64,000 bases of DNA from Pempheris klunzingeri (taxonomy: Eukaryota > Chordata > Actinopteri > Acropomatiformes > Pempheridae). Position 1 is the first letter of the stretch; every line of letters starts with the position of its first letter. The DNA lies in assembly GCF_042242105.1 (NCBI RefSeq), contig NC_092027.1, positions 5,058,006 through 5,122,005 on the forward strand, read 5' to 3'. Below the pieces are notes generated by a model. That model had not been told where the DNA came from. It did no database searches and worked only from the letters and a program-made list of their open reading frames with translations. This document shows, one piece after another, positions 47,304-57,326 of this stretch. The translations under genes and the position numbers were made by a program.

Positions 47304-49429
47304 GTGAGTCATGTTTCTCCTTCTGGAGACATCAAAGGCCTTGTTTCAATGCCATGACAGCACTTTCTCCACCGTGTTTGGTCTAATAAGTCAGAGTGTG
47401 GATGCTTAAAGAAAAACACAGCTTATGTTCACTGATTCTTCTGGTGGTTTTACATTGATTATGATTTCAGCTGTTCCAAACTAAAAGCACAGAAATAACA
47501 AATGCATGCTGATTTTTAACGCTTTTAGTTCAGTTAACAGAGCTTATTCAGCTTTGCATTGGTGCTGAAGATGGTCTGAGTGGGAGCCTGAAAGAAGGAA
47601 TTATACTTAAGGAGTGATCTTTCTTAATCTAACTATCATATCTGAATTGTACAATATAAATGTGTTACTCTGGTGCAACCTAAAGTATGTGAAGTGTTCT
47701 TTGAGCAGTGCTTCAGCTCAGTTTGTGTTCTTAGTGGTGTTAAGTTGGAGCTACTTTAAACACTTTTTATGTTGGATTCAAGATACACATTTAATCCATC
47801 TTAAGTGTCACATAGATGTGCTCCATGGACACTTCAAACATAAGATCAGCTAATTAGTAATACATTACTGGAATAACTAACATTACGTAGAGGATTCATA
47901 TAATTTAAAAAAAGCCACTGGTTATTTGGTTTGATAATATACAATATACAATTTGGTTTATGTATTAAACTGGCTCGTTCATGTTTGTTTGTTGAGTGTA
48001 TCTTTTAAAACACACTCCTAAAGCTCTCTCTCTCCGCTCACTCAGTGATGACAGTGTTGTTATTTAAAGGGTTTTTAAAGTTGGTGGTTTCTCTCACTTT
48101 TAAAATAAAAAACCTTGTTTTTCCAACCCTCAGCTTCCTCACCAGAGACTAACAGCTTTTTTCCAAGCGTTCCTCATTCTGCGCCAATGATTTGATGTTT
48201 ACAGCTGTTGACTGGAGTGTTATTTGACCGCTTATGAGCCGAAATGGTTCTGATTACTGTACTTACAAAAATAATTTACATTTATTGCCACAATACCAAC
48301 ATGTCCAAACCGGTGTGGAGCATCCTTCTCCTTCGTCAGAGCTCCACGGCTCTCCGGCTTCATGAAGCACTCGGTTGATCAGATCTGACCCTTCGGCACA
48401 ATGGGTACAAAGCTGGCACAGACACAGGCATTCAGGACTGGAGGCACGCATCGTTTATGAATACAAGAACAGGCCCGGAGCAGCACTGAGCCGGCACGTC
48501 ACCACCCCGAGCCCCGGACTTCTCCCTGCCCATTGATTCATTCTCCAAGTGGGAGACTAATAATGTAGTAGGGCCACACAAACAAGCAAAGCAATCCATC
48601 ATTCATGGTGTTGTGATTATGTAATGGCTCAGCATGGCAGTTTTTAATTTGACTCAGTGCAGCCTTGGCCTCATTTGGAGAGAAGAGGACATTTGAAAAA
48701 CATGACAGATAAACAAGTGGCAAAATAAAAGGAGAATAAATGGAGCAGATTTGCTGATTAATGGCTGTTAATTTGTCTTTTGTGACATCAAAGTGCAGGA
48801 AGAGGTCAGCTGGCAGGCAAACACTTAGAATAGATCTGAATTTCATAAACTTCTGACCGCCAGTAGTTACTGTCATTTGTACATAATTCTACATTTAAGG
48901 GCCACAGGAGTCATTGAATGTTTATAGAAATGTTAATTATTCAACTATTTAGGAAGAATCAGGCCAGACAAGACAGGTAGGAAGAACGTTTTGGTTTGGT
49001 TTGTTGTCTTTATAATTTTATAATAACCACACATTTCAAAACCAGCAAACAAAATCATTAAAAACTGTATTTTTCTGTTACATTTAACTCAAAAAGATCC
49101 TTTTATAACTTGACATACTGTTGACGCCACCAGCATGTGTTGAAAAACAGCACCAGTGTTGTACAGAATACACAGAGGGCCTTAGAAATGACAGATCCCT
49201 TCTGTAAGCGCACATAAAATCAGAGCACTCATAGCTGGATGTGAACTATCACAACAGCGCATCTGTTTCCACATGCCAGACAGATGCTGAGCTCAGCACT
49301 AGTCTGCTGCCATTTCCTCCCCTGTAACAGCATCCTAAAGGTGTTGAGTGGAGACAGAGTTGAATTTCCAATCTTTCGGGACGTGACACAGATCTTCTGG
49401 TCTCCCACACATGAATCCCGTCACATTGC

Positions 49430-49863
49430 ACGGATGTCTGCGGGCTGCACCGTGTGGAGGAGCCCCTGCGCCTCACGTGCGCACCGAGCATGCGATCAGA
49501 CCTCCGCTCGCATCTTCATCATCTTCATCCTAACGCGTGGCCGCCGTTTCGCGACAGCTCGGCTCGAGCCGTGGGAGCGGCTGTGAGGCATGCGGGCAGC
49601 GGGCTGCAGGAGCGGGTTCCTCCTGTCGGCCCGGTTCGGCCCGGGTCTGAGCGCCTGAACGCCCCACAGCCTGGATACTGCAGGACGCAGGCGCGACTCT
49701 GCGGCTGAAGAGGAGGAGGAGGAGGAGGAGGAGGATGATGATGGCTCACTAAGTTTGAGCGGATCTTACTGGGACGAATCCGCCGACGGCACCACTGCAG
49801 TAACCGGATTTTTGCGATTGTTTCCCCGGGAACAAAACAGCAGTAATCCTGGATATTTCTGGC
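49430..49863 (+). promoter_or_regulatory. plec: CpG island with probable non-coding first exon of plec
   Basis: CG dinucleotides are dense here and scarce on both sides. Near the right end, CTGGC|GTGAGTA at 49863/49864 is a strong splice donor. If used, it could join to the acceptor at 53188 and produce a transcript whose first useful ATG is at 53192 (GACTATGG, a fair Kozak context). That would be the ordinary plectin-1-like isoform without a membrane anchor. A GGA/GAT tract (49706-49742) ends in a five-codon upstream frame. The exon start and the link to 53189 are inferred. Confidence 0.55.
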
Positions 49864-50230
49864 GTGAGTAAAGCAGGAATACGGATTATTTCTAATTCAC
49901 GTTTTGCCGCATCGCTGACGCTGTTAATCACATGATTTAGTGTGCTTTCAAAACCTGCAGGTTAGAAATAATCCGACCTACTACCACTGTGAGGAAATGC
50001 CAGGGCTTTTTCTCGCATCATGTCAAGGTGCCGAACAGCAGGTGCACCCTTCAGGTGTGTGAGGACACATTACAAGCCTGATTTCAGCAGCTCGGGTCCA
50101 GGGTGGGGGCGATTTAGAGCTCAAGTTTTCCGTGAAGGAGCCAGACTTGACAGCTTTGTCTGTCAGCTGATGATCAACAGATCCACTCTTAATGAAGTCC
50201 ATCAGCTGCTCACAGTGTGGAGGGAGGAAG

Positions 50231-50259
50231 ACAGGCAGACAGACAGACAGACAGACAGA
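50231..50259. repeat. (ACAG)n microsatellite
   Basis: About seven ACAG units. A similar GACAGACAGACAG patch occurs at 62255-62283 upstream of the 1f-type exon. Confidence 0.85.
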
Positions 50260-52004
50260 GAGGGGCAGCCTCAAACAGCTGTCAGTGTGATCCAGCCACT
50301 GTCAGTCTATTCATACCAGCACTCACCACTTAACTTTCTTCCATTTCCAAGTCCTCAGAGTTTCAGGAGCATGCTCTCTACAGCTCTGCAGGGTTGCCTG
50401 GTAACTACGGATCAGCCCGATGCTTTCAGCTCGCTTGGTTGAAGGCCATACAAAGCAAAGCCTCTCTGAATAGTAATGTGTTAGAGACAGGAGGACACAA
50501 GTCATGTTGCTATTGATGCTTCTCACGTGTGTTAATTGCCTGAAAATCAAAGATGCAGATGATTTTCATCACCTTGCTGTCGGTGGATGCTCTGCAGTGC
50601 AGTGATGATAAATTCAGATGGATGTCAAAGAGCCTGAGAGATCAAACACACTCATACTTTGCTGACTAATGTATTCTGTATGGAGAGGCAGCTGTGAGAT
50701 CTCTCCTTCTCTGCTTAGGCTTATTTTAGAAGTTATGAATTTTTAACTTGACCTTCGTACTGTATGTAGCTGTATCCTTTCAAACAACCCAGCCTGCTTG
50801 TTCCTGAAGTATTCACATAGCAGCTTACACTTCATTGTATTTGAAAAACTGAATCCTAGAAGTCCCAAGCTGGCTCCAAACAGCAGTGTTAGCTGACCGG
50901 TCAAATAGTGGCTAAATGCCCATGTTTCCATTAAGCTCAGTCAATAACCTGCCACAGAGAGGGAAATGTGTTACTGCTCTACTTTCAGAGGCAAACACTC
51001 ACATATTTTTCAGAAAAGAAAACTTCCACACAGCTGGAGTAATAATGAGTTATTGTGTGCTACCAATGTTCAGTATCACACTTTTGCCAGACTGACATGA
51101 GCACAATTACTGCTCATTGATCCACCTGAATTAAATAAAGATTTTATTAGAATATAAGAAATAAATAGCGCTGCTGTACTGCAGTCCTTACAATAAACAG
51201 TAAGGAGCCAGAAACAGCATTTAGCTGAATCATAACCACAATGAGAACTGTAGCTGATGAACTGTAGACGTTACTTCAGGGACTTTGGTCCTGTCTGCTG
51301 CTGTCCAATCAGAGAGGCGGTGGTGGTGCAGCCAGCGCCCCTGTGGGGAGCATCCTCGCATGTGGGTGGTGACTCAGCTGAAAAGGAAGCTGGGAGCACA
51401 GTGACGTCGTAGACTGCATCAGCAGCACCTGCCCTGCTCCTCACGGCAGCTCTCTTCAGGCAGCACTCCCATCACTGAGCTGCAAAACTGAGCTTTTGTC
51501 CACACTACTGCACATTAGCTTTAAACGTAGATGCTCCAAAATAGGGCTCGACAATCATTCAGTATAACCATTTATTAGCTTTTCATGAATCATATTGTGA
51601 TGATATCATTGTATTGCCAAAATGAGCAAACATTATCAGAAAATATCTGAAGATTGCATTCAAAATGTGTGATAGGGGATTGCACATTTCATTTTACACG
51701 TATGAATAGTAAAACAGAACAAAACAAAAAGCAAAACACAGCTCAGTTACAATCATACAGTACATATGATTTTGCCTAAGCTATATTTACCATATTCTCA
51801 TATATTGTCTTATCTTATATATCAGTCAATCAATAAAAATCTCCCACTAATATCACAGCACTGATTTCATCCTTGTCACAGTCAAAGTAAAACGACTGTC
51901 AAGTTGTACAAAATAATTATTCAAGCATTTCAAGGCATTTCTTATCTAAATATACTTTACTAGCCAGAATATAACATGATGCTTTGTTCTGGAAATTACT
52001 GAGG

Positions 52005-52390
52005 AAAAGTGGTGGAAAGTAATCGAGTACACTTGCTTAAGTACTTAAGGACTTAAGTTTAAATTTGAAGTACTTTTCATGAGTATTTCTTAATTCTGCT
52101 ACTTAATTCTTTTGCTCCACTATATCTCTGAGGCAAATGTTGTGCTTTATATCTACTGTATTTATTGAACAGCTTTACTTACTTTTCAAATTAGCAAAAC
52201 AAAATATAATCAATAGACACATTATGATATCAAATCAATAAGATTTTATTTGTCTCCAGGGGGAAATGTACAAGCTACCCAACAGTGTCATCTAAAGTAA
52301 ACGAGTAAATGAGTACTTTTACTTTTGGTACATTAGTATATTTTCATACTTTTGTGCTTTTACTAAAATAACATGCAGAGTAACAGTGAT
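52005..52390 (+). mobile_element. Teleost dispersed repeat (GTGGTGGAAAGTAA family)
   Basis: It begins AAGTGGTGGAAAGTAATCGA, then carries GCTTAAGTACTTAAGGACTTAAG, TTTTGCTCCACTATATCTCTGAGG, CTACCCAACAGTGTC and TGAGTACTTTTACTTTTGG. These phrases occur in the same order in a repeat I know from many teleost genomes. It appears non-coding. Related fragments lie at 7768-7852 and 26212-26275. The ends are approximate. Confidence 0.65.
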
Positions 52391-52977
52391 GCTACAGATT
52401 TTACTTAAATAGAAGATGATTAACAGACAAAAGAGTGAGCCTGTCGCTTTAAGAGAATGTTGCATTGTGGGTTGTATTTAGCTTCATGGCTAGCTAGCGG
52501 TTTTGTATCTGATGTAAACAGGTGTGCTGGTGTCAGTAAGTTGATGAAGGTTTAAGATCAGCGAGTCCAGCTGAAGGAATTTCTGCTTCTACTGTCTAAA
52601 TTAGAAAATTTACGAATTTAATGGCAAAATGGATTTAAGATTATTGTCTGTTAGACGGCCAAGAGAAAAGCTGTCACACGGAGTCATGCTAGCAGTGAGC
52701 GGGAAAGTTCGTTAGCAGAATTAACGGTCAGAAAAAATCCTCTCAAAGTCCCCAAACTGATTTATTCCAAAAGCTTGACGACATGTGAGAAACGTGACTG
52801 AAAAACAAAGAAGGAAAGTCTGTTAAATGTTATCAGAGCTATTTTTTTAAAAACTGAAAGCTGTTAAAATCACCAAAAGGAATAAATTCAACAGTTAGCC
52901 AAATGTTAGCATGTTGCTTCTCTAGTTTGTCATGTTTTCTCTACTTTTCTATTCTACTGTAATTCACTTATTTGTTA

Positions 52978-53014
52978 GGGTTAGGGTTTGTGTTGTTTTG
53001 TCTAACCCTAACCC
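52978..53014. repeat. Short inverted repeat of telomere-like units
   Basis: GGGTTAGGGTT at 52978-52988 is the exact reverse complement of AACCCTAACCC at 53004-53014, with a 15-nt loop. It can fold as an 11-bp hairpin and ends 174 bp before the plec exon at 53189. Confidence 0.7.
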
Positions 53015-53188
53015 AGGTTAGCTACCTTAGCTCTATATGAATGTGACAGCAGCAGTTGTGTTGCCATTATACAATACAACATATTAGATTACAGGGCCTC
53101 AGTGTGTTCTGTGTTCTTTGTTCCTGTTTTGAGAGGTTTTGTACAGTTAGTCCACGTTTCTCCTTTTGTGCCCACTATGTCCATCCAG

Positions 53189-53399
53189 ACTATGGAGGAG
53201 GTCAAAGACAAGCCCAAGAGGAGGCCTCTGGTCAGGGCTGCGTCGGAGGAGAGCTCCAGTGACATGAGCTCAAGTTACTCCCCGTCCCCTGGAGACACGC
53301 TCCCCTGGAACCTGCCCAAGCACCATCGGATCAAGCGCTCCAAGTCAGCGTCTGGAGATGTGCTGGACCCAGCGGAGAGGGCTGTCATCCGCATCGCAG
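53189..53399 (+). CDS. plec: plec exon of plectin-1 type, upstream of the actin-binding domain
   Basis: Plectin is a giant cytolinker that ties intermediate filaments to actin, junctions and organelles; its alternative first exons set the location. This exon encodes about 70 residues: TMEEVKDKPKRRPLVRAASE, then a Ser-rich stretch, SPSPGDTLPWNL, then KHHRIKRSKSASG and VLDPAERAVIRIA, ending GCAG|GTACAA in phase 1. SPSPGDTLPWNL and VLDPAERAVIRIA are the signature of human plectin isoform 1, where the next residues are DERDRVQKK of the first calponin-homology domain; phase 1 supplies the G of that Asp codon. The acceptor TTTGTGCCCACTATGTCCATCCAG ends at 53188. The exon can be entered in phase 0 from 47303, or translation can begin at ATG 53192 (or at 53177 if the acceptor is not used). 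Exon 2 onward lies beyond the window. Confidence 0.88.
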
Positions 53400-53687
53400 G
53401 TACAAATGTTCACATAGACACAACATGGAGGTGGAAATATCTGTGAGGGGGACGTATGTGTCAAAAGACTCATCTAGCCTTCCTCAACAGTTGATCAGTT
53501 GTGATTATAGTATTGATCTGTATTCCTCACTGCAGCTGCTGGCATGTTTTGACTCTATATGCCACCCACATGCCATAACAGCTTTTGTCTAGAATGTGCA
53601 TTTCTAGTTGAAAGCTGGAGTTTTCGCTCAGTGTTGTCTTCTGTTGACTCACTGCTTTGCTTCCTAGAGCTCAGGATTTGTTGCATA

Positions 53688-53759
53688 ATGCTAACATGTC
53701 TATTGAGTTGATGAACTGGCTCTATTTTGTGTTTTGTTCTTGGAAAAATCAGTAGAATA
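53688..53759 (+). repeat. 72-bp direct repeat, left copy (R1)
   Basis: ATGCTAACATGTCTATTGAG to AATCAGTAGAATA; it matches 54580-54651 with one T/C difference. The two copies bracket duplication copy A. Confidence 0.9.
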
Positions 53760-53774
53760 GGCCTGGTAGACCTG

Positions 53775-54583
53775 GAGTTATTCACTGACTGGACTAATGA
53801 GGTGCTTTACGTCTAGAGACAAACAGAAAAACACTAATCGCATATTACAAATGACTGGAATTTCAGAGCTCAGATAAGTATAAATAGTAGTATAAATTCA
53901 CAGTTTTGTTTTCCCAGTAGAAACTTTTTATGCTTGGCTTAATCTGGGTCATAGTTGGGTTCAAATATTATTGTGGTTTCGTGTTCAGCCATTCTAGCAT
54001 CATGCTGGACACTCATGTCTCCCTCAGAAAGGTGATTGCTTTGTTTCTAATAAACTGCCTTTAGGAAGTGTACATCTTTTGTGCTTTGAACAGAGACCAG
54101 ACTGTTCTCTCACATAATAAAATGTATCTCAGTCGACATGATGAGCTTCATTATAGAAAGTCTCTAAATTCAGCATCTTCTAGTCAGACCTTTTCTTATC
54201 TGGGGTTTGCCAAGTCGGCTGAAGGTGTTTGAAGGGATGCTCTCAGTCTTATTACATAACCCCTCAACTCTGTTATGTTCTTCATTTCATTTTGACAGTT
54301 TGTATAATGCCTGTTGTCTTAATCATATGTTCTTAGAGACATAGATCACTTTTCAACAGACTATTTCGCCACAGGCACTGGTGAGATCCAGCTGTGCAGG
54401 TTATGATCCGTCTTACATTGTAGAAGTTGTGGTATAGTGAGTGATGGTATGAGCACATAAAGATTGGCTGGTTTTTGGTCTGTGTTTGGTTTCTGAATAC
54501 AAAAAACTGTTTAGTTTTGTTTATAGTTCTTGTTTTAATCGTTTCTTCCTGATTCTCAGTCAGAGACACAACATGACTCATGC
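53775..54583 (+). repeat. 809-bp duplication, copy A
   Basis: It runs from GAGTTATTCACTGACTGGAC to ACAACATGACTCATGC and aligns without gaps to 56518-57326. By eye there are five substitutions: four T/C and one G/T, the last two close together near the right end. No terminal inverted repeats or coding capacity were found. The minus-strand open frames in the two copies are coincidental twins. Confidence 0.92.
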
Positions 54584-54651
54584 TAACATGTCTATTGAGT
54601 CGATGAACTGGCTCTATTTTGTGTTTTGTTCTTGGAAAAATCAGTAGAATA
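54580..54651 (+). repeat. 72-bp direct repeat, right copy (R2)
   Basis: Second copy of 53688-53759. Its first four bases (ATGC) are also the last four bases of duplication copy A, so the junction has a 4-bp overlap. Confidence 0.9.
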
Positions 54652-56517
54652 ATAAGCTGATGCTGTTGGTTGTTGTATTACTATCTCTTACTGCAAACCT
54701 GTTTTCAGGTGATATGTTGGCTGTTTGCTGGCCTGTAGTTTTAGCTTGTATGTTTTTAGGTGTGACCAGCAGCTCCCTAGCTTGCTCTGTCAGTTGGTTG
54801 GTCGCTCCACAGGACTTTCTCCACCCGTTTTCGCCCCAGGAGGCAGAAATTTGCCATAGAGGTCAAGTGTGTGTGTATTCATGGCTAAAAGGAAAGGTGC
54901 ATAACTTCCAAATGGATTCATAGACTTGCACCATTTTGTGGAAAGGTTGGCTTTTAGGCACATTTGGTCCAGAGCTACAGACAAAGCTGTTGTCTTGTGC
55001 ACATCCCATTCATGTGATTGTTTCTCTGTCATCCTGGCTTCATGGCTTTTGTCACACACAACATAGTAAGTTTCATTCACACTCTCTCCACACGCTGTAT
55101 ATTCAGCCAAGCTGTAGATAAATATTTACTCAGTGGTTTTGTATGATGTTTTGTTATTATTCCTTATGTCATAATTACACCTTAACTGTTGTTCTGTGGT
55201 TTATATAACTGCTACACTCAATCAGTGTGACCGCCAGACTTACACTTATATTAGCTGATATTAACTGATGAGCTTCTGCAACATAACAGTATCTCATATG
55301 AAAATACTCTGTACTCTTACTTATACTTATGTGTATCGCACTACAGCTGCTTATCAGGTTAATCGTTAGATTTAGATTTACTTGTCTTAATTCAGTAGAC
55401 AGTACATTACCTGCAGGGCTTTGCTGTGCTTCAGAAGAAATGCCAAGAGTCACTGTTACAAATGTGCATAAATACTAAACACTACCTCAGAGACTCTTGT
55501 AGACAGTTTAGAGAGATATATTGTGTCACAACATTGTTACTGTCTCTGCTGTTATGCTAGTGTATTTCCCATGGTGGGTTTCAAAGTGATAGGAATGTCT
55601 CATTATCTACTAGAGATCTTCTCCAGCTTCTGCAGCTCCTCCATCTCTGTTGACTATCTGAACACCGAGGCAAAGCTCAGATGATGCGACTTGCTGCCTC
55701 AGCACTTCCTGTGATGGGTGTCGAGTTCACTCTGTCTCTTTGGACCTGGAACAGCAGCACCAACCTCTTTCTCCCCCCTCCCTGGTTCTCTCTGGTATTG
55801 ATTTGGTGGGGTGGGGTACTGCAGCACCGGTGTTGTGTGACTCGGTGTTATTGTCTCTGCACACACAACAGCAGCAGTAGGACTGTATGACTGAAAGTAG
55901 TTCTGCGGAAATAGTGAGATATCTGGTTATTTTATTTCTGGACACTGAGGTTTTCACTCAGATGTCCTTCTCATGAGTCGCTGTAGTGCCTCTAGATGTG
56001 AGCAACATTACAGATCTGATAAAATACATTAGATAAAGGACTGAATCAACGAGTCATTGGATAGCTGCCATAATGGCCTTGGCCTGATTCAGTAGCCTTG
56101 TGAGACACATACAAGGCCGGAGCTTTTATCTCAGAACAAATGGAAATGGGGTTGTTTGTTGTCAAGCTGCAGACAGTTTGAGAGGCAGGCAGTGTTGGCG
56201 GACACTGAATTAGATGTCAGAAAGACTCTGTCAAGGGTTTTGTAGCTCTCCCACATGCTAGTTTATTGATCAGATAGCTGTGATACTTGTCAGTTGCTTT
56301 GTTGACGTCTGTACAAAGTGATAGTGATAAAGAATCACAATAAATTGCTGGTGAGAGAAATGAACACGCGGTCGTAGTCTACACAGGTCAGCAGAATTGG
56401 AGAGAGCAGAGGTGTGAATGATTCTGGTTTAGCGCGTCACGTGCTGTTATAGCAGTGGCCCATAATGACCACCAGGGGCTGGAGGCCTATAATGATTGTA
56501 TGAATGAATGTGTGAGT

Positions 56518-57326
56518 GAGTTATTCACTGACTGGACTAATGAGGTGCTTTACGTCTAGAGACAAACAGAAAAACACTAATCGCATATTACAAATGACTG
56601 GAATTTCAGAGCTCAGATAAGTATAAATAGTAGTATAAATTCACAGTTTTGTTTTCCCAGTAGAAACTTTTTATGCTTGGCTTAACCTGGGTCATAGTTG
56701 GGTTCAAATATTATTGTGGTTTCGTGTTCAGCCATTCTAGCATCATGCTGGACACTCATGTCTCCCTCAGAAAGGTGATTGCTTTGTTTCTAATAAACTG
56801 CCTTTAGGAAGTGTACATCTTTTGTGCTTTGAACAGAGACCAGACTGTTCTCTCACATAATAAAATGTATCTCAGTCGACATGATGAGCCTCATTATAGA
56901 AAGTCTCTAAATTCAGCATCTTCTAGTCAGACCTTTTCTTATCTGGGGTTTGCCAAGTCGGCTGAAGGTGTTTGAAGGGATGCTCTCAGTCTTATTACAT
57001 AACCCCTCAACTCTGTTATGTTCTTCATTTCATTTTGACAGTTTGTATAATGCCTGTTGTCTTAATCATATGTTCTTAGAGACATAGATCACTTTTCAAC
57101 AGACTATTTCGCCACAGGCACTGGTGAGATCCAGCTGTGCAGGTTATGATCCGTCTTACATTGTAGAAGTTGTGGTATAGTGAGTGATGGTATGAGCACA
57201 TAAAGATTGGCTGGTTTTTGGTCTGTGTTTGGTTTCTGAATACAAAAAACTGTTCAGTTTTGTTTATAGCTCTTTTTTTAATCGTTTCTTCCTGATTCTC
57301 AGTCAGAGACACAACATGACTCATGC
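56518..57326 (+). repeat. 809-bp duplication, copy B
   Basis: Direct-orientation partner of 53775-54583, 2,743 bp downstream. It lacks the flanking 72-bp repeats, so it is the better candidate for the donor copy. Confidence 0.92.

Larger units (their letters stand above)
47304..53188 (+). other. plec: Large plec intron between linker exon and plectin-1-type exon
   Basis: This 5.9-kb interval holds a CpG island with a probable alternative non-coding first exon (separate entry), a teleost repeat (52005-52390) and a small telomere-like hairpin (52978-53014). The 140-residue open frame at 50020-50442 has an ACAG-repeat core and no family likeness, and is not called as a gene. Confidence 0.55.

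Noticed and set aside
48263..48451. Minus-strand open frame with several Cys residues, suspected as a zinc finger or SINE part
   Set aside because: The Cys spacing fits no finger I know and I could not match the DNA to a repeat family.
50020..50442. 140-residue open frame in the plec 5' intron
   Set aside because: Its core is an ACAG microsatellite read as TDRQTDRQ, it has no family likeness, and it begins downstream of the CpG-island donor. It is most likely chance.
54333..57324. Two nearly identical 82-residue minus-strand open frames (54333-54581 and 57076-57324)
   Set aside because: Their identity simply follows from the 809-bp DNA duplication. No start context, domain or splice evidence supports a protein.
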